NCBI RefSeq assembly: GCF_016808335.1
Contig: NC_053149.1
Coordinates: 14,931,714-14,995,713 of the forward strand
Direction: 5' to 3'
Origin: Panicum virgatum
Lineage: Eukaryota; Streptophyta; Magnoliopsida; Poales; Poaceae
DNA length: 64,000 nt
Within the stretch, counting starts at the first letter, position 1; the number at the start of each line of letters is the position of its first letter. Below the pieces are notes generated by a model that searched no databases, was not told where the DNA came from, and saw nothing but the letters and a program-made list of their open reading frames with translations. Shown piece by piece: positions 23,459 through 36,053 of this stretch. The translations under genes were made by a program, and so were the position numbers.

Positions 23459-24447
23459 GCATCTAAGGATCACCAATTTGCACATATAAGCAATTCCATA
23501 AAAATGAGTAACTTTATTAATCTATAATAAAATCTAAGACTTGTATTCCCTTCGTTCCAAATGTTAATGTAGATTATTTTAATTTGCACAAAATTATAGA
23601 TTTTGTAATATATAGATATATACTATATCTAAATATATAGAAAAAATTATGTATCTAGAAATATTGTGGAATAAAGAGACTACTTTTAAAGTTGTTCCCT
23701 AGGACCCCGAACAATTTTAATCTAGACTATATTTGAATAAAATTAATTTAATTTGTGTTACCAGGTGTCAATAATTGGTGGTGGGATCAAGTGGCAAAAT
23801 CTTTATTAAAAAATGATAGTCCACACCAAAGATTTTTTCACAACATATGTTTTAAGAGTTTCAAGCACTAGCATAAAAAAGAAGTGTAGTAAAAATGTTC
23901 CATCAATTTATTTAAGGAGACATCTAGTGAAACCCTTATCCATTGGCCCCGACTCCCTTATCCTTCTTGCGAGAAAAATCCCTCGTCTTCATCCACCCTG
24001 TCACCCTGCTCTGTCCTGCCAACCACCAAACTTCCTACGCCGGTGAGAACTGCCCTCTCTCTTCCTTTCCCTTCCTCCCCCTCCCCTTCCGTTGGGCCTC
24101 TATCCACCCGCCTCCACGCCTACCGCTAACTCTCCCCTCGCTGGCGCTGGTGAGCAGTGAGGACCGCCCTCTTCTCCCCCCTCCCCTTCAACGCCATCCT
24201 ATATGAATGAGCTCCCCCACCTCCAACCCTCCCCAACTGGCCTCCTCCACCACCACGATGGGCGGCGCTACCACCACCGTCCACTATTTCGCCCACAACC
24301 CATCGCCGCCGCGCCCCCCTCGACCTTCCCTTTATAACCGATAGCCATCAATCCCTTCCCCAACATGTAATCCTAATCCAAACCTAACCCGAAAACCTAA
24401 CCTGATTGGAGCTCGTTAGAGTTGGGTTCTCGCCAGAGAAGAAGATA
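23459..24447. other. AT-rich MITE-like DNA followed by a C-rich segment, no gene recognised
   Basis: From about 23545 the wording CCCTTCGTTCCAAATG is like the end of a Stowaway-type MITE, followed by AT-rich DNA with no clear second terminus. From 23940 to 24330 the sequence is C-rich with short open frames and looks like a degraded gene or UTR fragment. I could not identify it. Confidence 0.35.
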
Positions 24448-25765
24448 GAAATTGGTCACATAGCATCGAAAGGTGCCTACATTCGAAAAATACCACTAAT
24501 TTTTTTGTTGGTTCGTAAAATAGCACTGAAAGATTGATACATGGACTGGAAATAGCATTCCGTGACGTCCCCGTGAAAATGGGTCAACGCCGTTCGTCTC
24601 CTCCCTCTTGTTTTCCTTTCTCAAGTCAAGTTGAATTGCGCCGCTCCTCGAACCTCTGCTACGCTGCTGCTTCTTGGTTCCACCCCTTCAGCCCCGGCCA
24701 TCGCCTACCTCCCACCGCAGCCAGTTTTCGTGCTGCGTCGCAGGCCGGCGGCTCGGTACCCCTACAAGCCTACAACCCAGGCCAGGGCTCTTGCCCCATC
24801 GCCGTGCTTCGTCCGGTCCTTGGCAACAAGAGTTTGTGAACGGAGGACGGTGGAACAGTGGAGCTCATCCACAGCTAAGGCAGACTTTGGGTTGAGCTCG
24901 ATCTCTGCCTCTTTCATGCCGATGGGGCGGTGGATTTAGTGCTTGCCCGTTTGAGAAATTGAAGCAGGCAGGAGAGATACATGCTGTTTGCTTGCTCTGT
25001 TCAGAGATGTCGGATCTAAGCAGGTGCAGGGCGGCGGCGGCTCGCATGGGACAGTGGACGGCTGAGCTAAGCTGGCACCGATGGTAGCGCACGAAGCGGC
25101 GGCGGTGCGGCTCAGATGCTCGGGGCGCGGCTGGAGCGGCAAGGGTGGCATAGCGCCAAGGGTGAACCCGACGCGGCGGCGGCGCTGGCTAGCTGGCATG
25201 CGAAGCGTTGCGGCGGCACTCAGGTGGCATTGCTGCACAAGGACGACGATGTGGCCTCAGCGGCGCCCCTACCTACGCCGAGCCCAAGCCGGCGAGCGTG
25301 GCCACCGTGAGTTGGCCAAGGAGAACGACCAGAAGGGGATGAGGTGGGGACCGGAGCACTTGGTGGCGAGGGAGCTCGAGGACGCGGTGCAGCCGGGTGC
25401 GTGGCTGTGCAGAGGCAGGGCGTGGCCTAGTATGGGGCAGTGCGGTGTGAACCACGTGCGCCCGGCAGGCACCGGCGAGTGCGGACCCAGCGTGTGGCCG
25501 GCACCGGAGCTCGAACTGCTATGCGCGTGGTGGCCGGGAGGAGCTCGGCCTCGATGTCCTTGGCCCGCAGCTTCAACTCCTGTGCGTGCGATGGTGCACG
25601 GCCAAGTGGAGGGACGAAGGCCCTGAGCTAGACGGACGGCTTCCGTGACGGAATGCTATTTTTAGGTGACGCCGCGCACTTTTGATGGTATTTTACGGGG
25701 CTAATGTTTTTTAGTGGTATTTTCCAGAATTCTTCTTCTTCCGGTGCTATGAGACCAATTTTCTC
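24448..25765. mobile_element. Mutator-like element with ~120-bp inverted repeats and GC-rich cargo (Pack-MULE-like)
   Basis: The left end (24448-24575: GAAATTGGTCACATAGC, then AAAATACCACTAA, then AATAGCATTCCGTGACG) is matched in inverted order by the right end (25640-25765), giving imperfect terminal inverted repeats of about 120 bp. The flanks AAGAAGATA (24439-24447) and AAAAAGATA (25766-25774) agree at eight of nine positions, the 9-bp duplication length of Mutator elements. The interior (24576-25640) is strikingly GC-rich, codes for no transposase I recognise, and has open frames on both strands, as expected for captured gene pieces. The source of the cargo is unknown. Confidence 0.6.
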
Positions 25766-25774
25766 AAAAAGATA

Positions 25775-26515
25775 TCAGCGAAATTGGGGTCATCACCGAA
25801 GAAGAAGTCGCCGGAGTTACTTATGCGATTTGTTACCTTTTTTTCTTAGATTTGGTTCTTCTCAGTTCTTTTTTTCATTTTTGTCTTCCCATATCCACTC
25901 GTTTTTCTCGTATGGTACTAATCGAGAGGGCTCTCGCGATAGGCAAAAAATGAAAGCCCTCTCAATTCAAATTTTCATTTAGTTAAAGGGTATTAAACTG
26001 AACATAGCTTACTATGTAAGGCTTTTTATGGTGGAACCTGTCTTTTCGGATTCGAGTTCTCAACTCAACAATATTGTTTGAAATTTTTAAATTTATTTAA
26101 GGATTTAGCTACGCTATTCTTCCCATGGTAGGCAGCATGCTCACCAAGGAACATAGGTGACTTCGTAATCTTAAGATCCGCATGCTCAGCATTTTAGAAG
26201 TGCGCAGTGCTGTGTGCATGTACCTATAGATGTGAATGTGCGGATATTTATATGAGGCATCCGTACTCCGTTTCAAAAGAATAAAGATTTCTAAGGGAAG
26301 AAATTAAAAACCATTTTATAGAAAAAAATAATATATTCTAACAGATCATGGCAGACACTCTATGTTGGAATAAAATATGAGTAATCAATTAAATCTTAAA
26401 TTATGGTATACCTTATTTTGATTTTATCACTAAAACTATATTCTAAAAATCTAAGTATGTGACTCCAGTTAGACCATCAATTACGCAAACATGCCGAATC
26501 AAACCAAACCCCCGA
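25775..26515. other. AT-rich intergenic DNA with possible retroposon tail
   Basis: No gene seen. 26190-26265 has wording (GTGTGCATGTACCTATAG, GTGAATGTGCGG) like the 3' tails of grass LINE elements, and 26267 onward resembles the CTCCGTTTCAAAA start of a Stowaway-type MITE. Both are weak similarities from memory. Confidence 0.3.
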
Positions 26516-27058
26516 CCGTACTTCCTTCGTCCTAAAAAGAACGCAACTCTCATTTCTTGAGAAATCAAATAATGTTAAGTTTAACTAATCTATACAAAAC
26601 TTTACATAGGCCTTGTTTAGTTGAAAAATTCAAAATTCGAAAACTATCCCATTGAAAGAGAATTTTACATGCATGGAGTATTAAATCTAGATAAATTAAA
26701 AATAAATTACATAACTTGCTTGTAAATTGCGAGACGAATCTAATGAACCTAATTAGGCTATGATTAGGCACTAAATTGCTACAGTAAATATACGCTAATG
26801 ATGAATTAATTAGTTTTAATAAATTCATCTCATAGTTTATAGACGATTTTTGTAATTTGTTTTGTGATTAGTATATATTTAATATTTGAAATGTGCAAAA
26901 ATTTCATTTAAAATTTTTTACGGAGACAACTAAACAAGATCTTAAATTTATGTCTCAAACAAATATAATAAAATATATATTACATAATTATGTATATTTT
27001 AACATAAATATTAATATTATTTTATATAAATTTTATCAAATTTAACATAGAATGATTT
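26516..27058. mobile_element. Stowaway-like MITE, interrupted by another MITE
   Basis: The left part (26516-26609) begins CTTCCTTCGTCCTAAAAAG, close to the common grass MITE start CTCCCTCCGTCCCAAAA. The right part (26942-27058) continues the same element type with inverted wording (TTTTATCAAATTTAACATAGAATG matching the left AAGTTTAACTAATC region). It lies just upstream of CLPR4, within 160 bp of its start codon. Confidence 0.5.
26610..26941. mobile_element. GGCCTTGTTTAG-type MITE nested in the outer MITE
   Basis: 332 bp with terminal inverted repeats: GGCCTTGTTTAGTTG at the left, and CAACTAAACAAGATC (its imperfect complement) at the right. The internal wording GAGACGAATCTAATGA and TTGCTACAGTAAA is shared by a very common grass MITE family. 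A related decayed copy is at 32581-32740. The target duplication is not clear. Confidence 0.75.
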
Positions 27059-27209
27059 TTTGAACAGAAGTTTTTTGCACGGTGGTGTATCGTGCCGAAC
27101 CAAACCAAAACCCGACCGCGGCGGGGGCTTATCCGCACTCCGACCGTGCCGCGCCCCCTCAGCTCAGCTCGCTCCCCTCCAGGCTCCCGCACTGCCGTGC
27201 CACCTCGCT

Positions 27210-30200
27210 ATGGAGGCCGCCGCCGCCTTGTCCCCTCCCCGCGTCGCCCTCGACGCGCGCTCCCTCTTCTCCCCGCCCCGCTCCCTCTCCGCCTCGCCCT
27301 CATCGCAGCTCCGCCTCGCCGCCCGCCCGCGCGCGCTCGCCGCCGCCAGGCCGCGGTTCCTGAGCCCCCACCGAGACCCCGCCGCCGACGGCGGCCGCGG
27401 CGCCAGGGATGTCGTCACGATGGTACGGCCCGCGCTGCGCGTGCCCGAGCGCCGGCGAGCGAATTCGGTGCGCCTGGAGTGGGCTAACGCCTAAAAAGGT
27501 GTCTCTGCTGTCGCCTGCAGGTGGTGCCGTTCCTGAGGGGGACCGCGTGGGAGCAGCCGCCGCCGGATTTGGCGTCGTTCCTGTACAATAACCGGATCGT
27601 GTACCTGGGGATGTGCCTCGTGCCGTCGGTCACGGAGCTCATGCTGGCCGAGTTCCTCTACCTCCAGTACGACGACGCCGAGAAGCCCATCTACCTGTAC
27701 ATCAACTCCACTGGCACCACCAAGGTTCGCAGCTGCTGCTGGGTCACCTTCCCTTGATTTCCTCGTAGTATGTCGATTATTACTTGTTTATACGGAATGA
27801 GTATAGACTTGTGGCTCCAAAAACTTTCCACTAGGCTTAAATTGGGTATGCCAATTTAGTTTGGCTAGGTGAGAGTTTTGTTCAGCTATGGAAGTCTATT
27901 ATTATACACGAGTTGTCTAAATTTTGTTGTACAATCTTCTCTCTAACAATTACAGATCATAATTCTTGCTCTAGTTTCAATCTTCATACCATTCTGATGT
28001 GTGTATCTTCCTCCTTATTCAGAATGGTGAGAAGTTAGGTTATGAGACAGAAGCTCTTGCAGTGTATGATGCTATGAGGTCAGCTTCGACTTATGCACTT
28101 ATTCTCCTTTTCTTTTCCTTGTAAACCTATGGCTACCCCCTAATCCCCCTTGAAATGACTTCACTTGGCTGATGCTTTGCACATGTTCTCTGATAGTCTA
28201 CTTATATATGATAGTTAGCTCATTATAAGAAATATGCATATTTTTGTGGCTGCAAGCCGAAGGCTTGAAAAACATATAGGGACAATTCAAACATTTTATC
28301 TTCTGCGTCAATCGTTGCTCTTTACTATGAACCAACGACAGATATCTGAGTCCACACCACTACCTATTTTCACATCCCATGCTTACTTACCAACTGACCC
28401 CACTAGAAACCACTACCTATTTTCACATCCCATGCCTACTTACCAACTGGCCCAACTAGAAACCAGTCTCTGATCAACCAGTAGAACACTTCTCCAAGTT
28501 TGTGTCGATGTGTGCATATAACTTACTTTGACCATAAACAAGTCCGGTGCCGCCCTCTTATATTATCCCATTGGCCAATGATGTGTAATATTTATTGTAC
28601 TCCGTGTTCAGAAAATCTGAAATATGTGTTATTTAAACATGAGCATGGTCTCTACATGCTATTTTTCTCATCAATTTTTTTTTGCAATTTGTTATCACTA
28701 TAGTATTGTGGTAGTATTTTAACAATGAATCTTATAGTACTGTTTTCAAATTGTCGGTCTTACTACTCTTGCACGTTTTCATTATGATTGCAGTTAAAGT
28801 GACTAGAATTTAATCATACAATTTTTCATGAAGTATCATACATATATGGTGACAAAGTTGCAAAGGCACGTGATTATATTGGTGTTATATATAAATATTG
28901 AGTTGCCTGCACTAACCAATTCAGCCTAAAAGCTTAAGCTTATGGGAAGAGGTGAGCAATTCACTTATACTCCAACAATAATTCCGAGGCCTCTATATAT
29001 AACTGTAAGATAAGAGCGGATTAGTAGCCCAAGGGACTTTGTTCAGGTTTGAAGTACCCTTAAAAATTGCTAGTTACAGTAAATGACTTTGACATGTACC
29101 ACCTTAAACACTGCCTATAGTAGATGATTCAGGTTATTTAATTTCTTCTGCATATTAGTCAAGTTATAACATGGGAGAATTGAATGTATGCCACTATTCG
29201 TAGCCCCTAATTTGTGTATGCTACTAAAGAAAAATCAAGTTGGCATCAATGCCATTGATAAATATGAGATGGAACTGCTGTCTTCCACTGCTTTGGCATT
29301 CTATGAGCCGCAGTTATGTTTGACAAATTAAAATAATTGAAAAGGGAGAGAGAAAAATGTAAAGTCAGAAATGCCCTCCTGATCTCTCTTCTCTATCCTC
29401 AGTCTGCTTTCTTGTACTCCTGGTCTTATTCAACATCATCAGTGCAACAGGCTTCTCTGAAGCCAATATCTTCTCTGGCTGGCAAGCCCTCCTTACCTTC
29501 CTTCAGCTTTCATGCCTCTCTCTCACACATTGTCACTTGTCAGTGCCACGTCACTTGTCCTGGTCTCCCCCGTGACACCAGGATCTGGCCACAAGGCTTG
29601 CATGAGAGAGGCCAGCAGAGTTGAAGAGAAGGGCAGTGTTGACACAATTTCACTATCAACATGCAATGTTGTCTTTTTGTTATATTTGGATGGTGTTAGT
29701 AACCCATCTCAAGCCAGTGGCATTCTCAACTGCCATGTTAGCAAACCAGTGGGCACTGGCAATGATGCTATCTCTGTTTTCTTTTTAATGTTATACATGC
29801 AATTGGAAAGTGAACATTTGGAATCTATGCAAATCTCCCCTTATGTCTATCCAGTGTGCCTTCTCCATTAATTCTTAACTTTCATTATTTACTTGTTGTA
29901 ATCTGCTAATTTCTCATATATGGATGCACAAATGTTCCATTACCAATGCCAGTTCTCATTCCATGGAGCACTAGCTTATATCTCCCTTACTCCCTATCCT
30001 AGTGTAGGTATGTAAAAGTTCCAATTTTCACACTCTGTGTCGGTAATGCATGGGGAGAAGCTGCTTTGCTCTTAGCTGCTGGTGCTAAAGGTAACCGTGC
30101 TGCACTTCCATCCTCGACGATAATGATAAAACAGGTCATTTCCTTTTCTATTGATGTTTATACATTCTAATTTCTTTGTTAAATGAATCTAATGCACATG

Positions 30201-31401
30201 ATACAGAAGTACAGAACTAATATCAGAATGTCTTACGATCTTACAGTTACTTCCAGACAATGCTGCACTTGCACATACTTCTTTGTTTATGAACATACAA
30301 AACTGTTTCCAATATCATTGACATTTACTTGTTAAAAATGATAGACTAGAATGTCTTACCACTGTGATGTGTAATGTGCAGCCGATTGGTCGTTTTCAAG
30401 GTCAGGCAACAGATGTTGACATTGCAAGAAAAGAGATCAGAAATGTCAAGATAGAAATGGTACTTTTCCATCTCTTGTAGAAATGAATTTAGGACCATAC
30501 AATGAATTTAAAGTGGTCAGAATTAGCTTATCTTTCTTGTTCTATTGTTTGCTGCTCCAGTTCATTAATGTGGGATAGGAACATACAAAGTTGTGCAATC
30601 CCAAACTATTTCTTCCGTTAGTTGGTGATCATAAGAACTATTGTGGAAAAAAGAACATAACCATGCCACTATTGTTAATATGGTGATCAAAATTTCAAGT
30701 CTTGAAGTAACTCCTTTCAGTTTCCAAATGTAGGCAGTTCACACCAAAACAAAAACACTAATTTTCATTGCATTTCACTTGGAAGTATTTTTCATTTTTA
30801 GCTATCAACCACAATTCGCTTGTGAAATTTGCTTACTTGAAGTTATCTTATGCCAATCCATTCCTATGTAGTGAGTAGTGACCATAATCGTGGAGAACAG
30901 TACTTGTGTCTAATGTTATGGAAAATCAGAACTACTTCTCAACCCTAATGTCGGTACAAACTTGGACCTCCACATCTAGTCAGCCTTGGATGCTTTGCAC
31001 TGGAAAGAAAATATCAATCCTGTGACTTAGATGTTTCCATGCATTAAACTTAGTTGTTTTGTGATAGTTCCCCATGAAGAGCTGAGGAGGCAAGCTGTTT
31101 CTTCGAGTGTAGAATTTACTGCCTGACTTTGTGTTCAGGTTAAGCTGCTGGCAAGGCACATTGGTAAACCAGTAGAAGAGATCGCTCGGGATATCAGACG
31201 GCCTAAGTACTTCAGCCCCAGTGAAGCTGTGGATTATGGAATCATTGACAAAGTAAACAATCTCAGAGCGAATCAAAAGAAACCACCTGTTCTGATTTAA
31301 TAACTAATAGTAATCTCCATGTTCTGCAGGTGATATACAACGAGAAAATCCAGGAAGACGGTGGTGTCGTGTCAGAACTCAAAAGATCAAATTTGATATA
31401 G
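27210..31401 (+). CDS. CLPR4: ClpR4, non-catalytic subunit of the plastid Clp protease
   Basis: Seven exons: 27210-27422, 27521-27724, 28023-28078, 30008-30134, 30382-30459, 31139-31252, 31330-31401. All have GT-AG introns and consistent phases, and the stop is TAG. The product is 287 residues. Residues 1-60 or so are rich in Ala, Ser, Arg and poor in acidic residues, fitting a chloroplast transit peptide. The Clp fold follows (FLRGTAWEQPPPDLASFLY, NRIVYLG, YLYINSTGTTK). All three catalytic positions of ClpP are replaced: Ser by Gly in VGNAWGEAA (residue 174), His by Lys in IMIKQP (199), and Asp by Lys in RRPKYF (249). Family knowledge places ClpR4 in the stromal ClpPR core ring, structurally required but not catalytic. 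Wording matches ClpR4 rather than ClpR1-3. Exon 1 is very GC-rich, as is usual in grasses. The ATG at 27210 was chosen because the transit peptide starts there and upstream frame sequence looks like leader. Confidence 0.93.
28356..28461. repeat. 53-bp tandem duplication in CLPR4 intron 3
   Basis: Two near-identical 53-bp units (ACCACTACCTATTTTCACAT start) at 28356-28408 and 28409-28461. The rest of intron 3 (28079-30007) is AT-rich and I saw no other insertion with clear ends. Confidence 0.75.
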
Positions 31402-32580
31402 TGTTTTTTTAAACAAGTAGAGACATTTTTGTAAGTTTAGTGGCGAGTTACATGCGTTTGTGTATTGGTTAGTATTTGCCATTCATTAGCTGGCTATAGA
31501 GCACATAACTGGATAGCCAATGCAATGCACAAGCGTTTCTTTGAACCTTACTATTTCAACCGGTACTGCCCTTGACCGGTTGCCCCAATAGGCGTGCTTA
31601 TTGGCGAATTCTAACTCTTGGTCTTAACCAAGTTGCTCTCTTCCCCAAAATGTGCCAGCAAATCAGAGCGGGACGAAGAACGCAAGGTGCAGGCACAATG
31701 GGATGGACTGGGCCACTTTGGTCTTGATTCGGGTATGGCCGGGTAGGACCAGGACTAGGCAAATAAAATTCATGATCTGTTTACTTTAATAATATCGTGC
31801 AATTTGAGAGGGATTGTGGTTGGAAGCATGTCAGTTTTTTGAAAATATACCCCCTCGAGTGGTATAAACAAATGCTTTTTGATATGTTGTTTGTATACTA
31901 TATATAGATTCATATGGGAAGCAACAGGATTCGTGGTTTCCTTTTTTCCTGCAGTCATGAATAAAATTTTCTGTATGCTTTGTGTGAACCTTTATTTAAA
32001 GATGCCATTTGTATAATTCCGAACCAAATAGAACGGGTGATTTATTCTCTTGTTGAAGTAACAAATTAAATTATACAGCACTCTCTCCCTCTCTCCGTTC
32101 CATAAAAACTATTTGTTTAAAAAATTTCAAACATATTATTAGTACTGGAAAATGACCATGTTATCTCTAATTAACTATAGCAGTTGGGATTGAATTTGTG
32201 CTATTTATTTGATTTCCTAAATCCTCAGTAAATGCAAATGTATTGAAATTAGAAAAGTAACATATACTTAAATATTTGATTGGCTCCATGCTTATCCAAA
32301 TGCAATTCTTTTTTTTGTATTTGATATTGCTTTAATTAGATGGATTTTACTACAATCTAAACAAACATTCTTTGCTTTGCGGACTAGGCGAGTATGTGAC
32401 TGGGCTTCCGTGCACATCTGTCGATTGGGTTGCACACTTTTTGTTCCTAGAAATGAGTGGTTAAGGTTCTCAGATCTTAATGTAAAAAAAGGTTCTCGGA
32501 TTTTGAGAACACATCAATACTGTATTGTGAATCCTTGAACCAGGAATTCAGTAGTGGTAATGGGCAATTTGCCCGTTATC
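31402..32580. other. CLPR4 3' flank, no gene seen
   Basis: AT-rich. It has AATAAA-like signals near 31960 but none that can be assigned to CLPR4 with confidence. No open frame with recognisable protein similarity. Confidence 0.5.
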
Positions 32581-32740
32581 TCAGGAGTTGTTTGGATCCA
32601 GGAAGATCACGTCACATCAAAAGTAATCTTGGTATTCATACTGTAGCAAATTATGAATTAATTTGGCACATTAGATTCGTCTCCTGAATTAGCGTCCATC
32701 TGTGCAAAAAAATAATAAATAAATTTTATTTGATACTTCT
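32581..32740. mobile_element. Decayed MITE fragment of the GGCCTTGTTTAG family
   Basis: AGTTGTTTGGATCC at 32584, CTGTAGCAAATTATGAATTAA near 32641 and ATTAGATTCGTCTC near 32669 parallel the inner MITE at 26610-26941 in inverted or shuffled order. Neither end is complete. Confidence 0.4.
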
Positions 32741-33982
32741 AAACGATAATTTTTTTTATGTGACAGGTTTAAAAAAAAGTCACTGGAAACAAGGGTCAGA
32801 CCTCCTGCGAGGCTCGAAGAATCTTCGTCGTCAGACCAAGATTGACGCTGCCACGCTGGCGTTGAGGCGCTCATCACCACGCCCCGAGTAAAACCGCTTG
32901 GCGGCTGACTGGCGGACTCGCCTCATGGAGGGAGAAGCAGGGTTTACCAAAACAAAAAAGGAAAGAGAAGCGGAGATGCCCCCCAAGAGAAGCGGAGATG
33001 CACCACGCCCCCCCCCCCCCCCCAAAAAAAAGCGGAGATCTTATAAAAAGCAAGAGAGAAGCGGAGTTTCCCCGGAGAAATCCTACTCCAAGTGGTAATC
33101 AGTGATTCAGTTCGTTCCAGCACCGGTGCGGATGGTCCCTGGTGCACCGGATCGTGGTGGCGGAAGGCGAGGTGGGGTCGGAGGCGGTCGGTATGGCCGG
33201 ACTGGTGGCCGGAACCCCGTCTGGCAGCCAGTGGGGGATCGGGGTGCTGGTGGCGGACGCGGCGGCGGGGAGGGTGACAGTGACACCCGTGGTGGGAGGG
33301 GTGGCGGATCGGAAGGTGCGGCGCCTGGTGGGAGTGGCAGAGGCAGGGGCAGGGGAACTGGATATGGTGGTGAGGGTTGTTCATCGAGATGGGATCGAGC
33401 TGCAGACAATAGAGGGGAGGAGCTTGAGCCCATGGCGGCGAAGTCTCATAGGGGGCATCGGGATGGGATGAACCCAGACAAGCATGATAAAGAAGAGGAA
33501 CCAGATGTCCCGCTGCCGCAGAATCCGCAGCAGCAAGATCAGATACCCAAGGTAGAAGAGAAGCAACCTCGCCAGCCAGCTGATCAAATAGACTTGACAA
33601 GCAAGCAAATCCCTACTTCCGGCTACGGATGCAAGCACTGTGGCCTGAAGAACCATACATCTGAGAATTGCAATCGTAGAATGCACTGTGAGCTGTGTGG
33701 TTTGAACAACCATATATCGTTTGAATGTAAAAGAGAGCCTCTGTGGAACTGTGCCCCTGAACTCTGCGCTGCACAAGTCGAAAACCAAAGCTTCTTCTAC
33801 ATTGAAGAGCACATTGACAGTAGAGCCGCTAAGGAAAAAGCCAGTACTGCTATTATCTCTGTTGTAAGCGGGTCGGTTACAGCCAAACAAATTGAGAATG
33901 AGTTTAGAAATGTGATTAGTAATGAGGTATGGATATGGAAGGCTAAGCAAATATCTGAAAACAAGTTTTCCGTGAGGTTTCC

Positions 33983-35077
33983 TGTCGTGGTGCTGCAAAC
34001 CACGGCCGGGTGGCGGAAGGCACCCGCCCTAGCCCAGAGGGTGTGTACTCAGGGGGTAGCTCGTCTTAGATCGATCTCCCTTCAGAACACAAGAAACACA
34101 GCAGGATTTAGAGTGGTTCGGGCCGCCGGAGCGTAATACCCTACATCCACTGTGTGTTGTATTGCCTTCCCACAAGCGTGAGGAGGTGCGAGAGCTTGAG
34201 TCTGTATGGATCTGTGTTCTAGCGGGTGTGCTCTCCCTTTTATATGTCCAAGGGGAGCACGTACACTGAGCGGGGCCCCGACATGTGGACCCGGCGATGT
34301 ATTATAAACTACACTTTGGCCTTCAATGCCTCAGATCCGGAGATCTTGTCGTCGGCTTCCGTGCGTAGCTTCTGACCAGGGATGGTCTTGAGCTGTCCTG
34401 TCAGAGTAGAGTCTAGCCTCTGCAGCCGCGCGTCGAGGTCATGATGAAGCGCCGAACTACTGACTCAGTCCACTGTAGCTGTGTGCACTGTTGCTCCAGT
34501 CAGTAGCTGGTCATCATGACTCGTCGCGCATGCGCACGGCGCTGAGTCTTTAATGCTTGTCTTGGTAAATGACGAGCCGCGTCGGTAATTGGCGATCCAT
34601 AGTGTGGACTGACAAAAGCTGCCCCGTGCCCAGAGGCAGCAGAGCCCACCTCAACCACTCGCACTTAATGCGGGTGGGTGAGGGAGCTTCCAGCGGAAGG
34701 CTTGCGCCCGCGCCCGCGTGACACGTGGCGGCTCCGGACCCCTCCCGAGCAGCTAGCTGAGCCGAGAGCTCACGGGGGTCCGGATAGGCACGTGGAGGTC
34801 CAGGACCCATCTGCGGGAGTCCGGATGGCACGTGGAGGCCCCGGACCCACCTGCGGGGTCCGGGTCCGCGGCCACAGGTACTGAGCATTTCCACCTCTAG
34901 GACACGTGGTGACACCGGACCCGTCCCCGAGCGGGAAGCGGGTCCGGGACCGTTGGTCCGGTGAGATGGAGTCGAACCCCAGGGGTCCGGCTGCTCAGCT
35001 CCTCAGGGCGTAGTTACGGATAACTACGCGAGTCTTGGCACAGTAGGAGTGGGTACCCCAGTTGCAGGGTACCGACA
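33983..35077 (-). repeat. 3' LTR of the non-autonomous element
   Basis: TGTCG...CGACA ends. It contains four CACGTG G-box cores at 34722, 34789, 34829 and 34903, each close to a CCGGAC or GTCCGG word, and the minus-strand TATAAAAG at 34237-34244. The open frame repeated in both LTRs has no recognised similarity. Confidence 0.9.
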
Positions 35078-35370
35078 GAGGCCCCCGGGCCCGCCTCGGG
35101 AGAGGCAACGAACCCGCAGGTGGGGCCACTACTGTGAGCAACTTGGCTGCTTCTGGCGCCCAGCGGTGCGCGCCGCAAGGGTCTTGCCCCGCGTCGTCCA
35201 TCCTTTGGGTCACCTGCTGCATCATCACGTTTGGACCTGCACATGACTCAAGGTAGATGCTTAGTAGCGTGCCCACGGGTCCCAAATCCTGTTGGCTGTA
35301 ATCCTTTGAGATAGACAGCTAGGTTCAGTGAACGGAGCTCAAGGGGCCGGCCTTTAGGTTAAGAGAAAGT

Positions 35371-35945
35371 CCGGACCTCCAGGTTCCTAGTCCTAGGTAC
35401 TACGGCACTCATTCACAGGAGGTGGTGCGTGCAGGCTTAGGGTACGGAACCAGGCTAAGCGGCTACACGGCTCCGGACCTCTCCGGAGAATGAGTGCGCT
35501 TCCCTGAACCTGCAGGTTCCCAGGGGTCCGAACCCCTCTCTTCCATGAGGGGTCTCGAGCTAAGTCACTAACTAGCCAACTCAATTCGGACCACAATCAC
35601 CGCACAAGAGTAAGAAGCCACGTGGGGATTAGCGCAAACAGAATGCGTAGATCGAAATTGGAATGTAACATCCTTAGAGGCGAACTGAGAATAAACTTTT
35701 CCTTTATAACTAGATGTACATGAGATGTGCGATGTAAGCCAGAACACGGGTTTATGAGGCCGGAGCTGTCCGGACCTCCGGGCCCCCAGTCTTAGGTACT
35801 ACGGTACTCACCCTAGGGAGGTAGAGCATGCAGGCTTAGGGTACGGAACCAGGCTAAGCGGCTACACGGCTCCGGACCTCCCCGGAGGGTGAATACACTT
35901 CCCTGAACCTGGTTCGCAGAGGTCCGGACCCCTCCACGGGGGAGG
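35371..35945. repeat. Direct repeat of about 175 bp inside the non-autonomous element
   Basis: Segments at about 35371-35548 and 35768-35942 share the long word around GCAGGCTTAGGGTACGGAAC and the following CCAGGCTAAGCGGCTACACG, with diverged ends. It is non-coding. Confidence 0.75.
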
Positions 35946-36053
35946 CTCACCGGACTGGACCACACGGAAGTACTACATAGTTACAAAGGAAAAGGTTTTA
36001 TTCCCTGCTGGGCCTCTAAGAGTAGGACTTACAGAGATGTAGAGTCGGGGGTA

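Noticed and set aside
28234..28703. Short frames within CLPR4 intron 3
   Set aside because: Intronic, AT-rich, partly through a tandem duplication, without similarity.
32898..33098. Short basic frame with a C16 run upstream of the zinc-knuckle exon
   Set aside because: It contains a homopolymer tract and repeated AAGCGGAGAT words, ends before the knuckle frame starts, and looks like leader.
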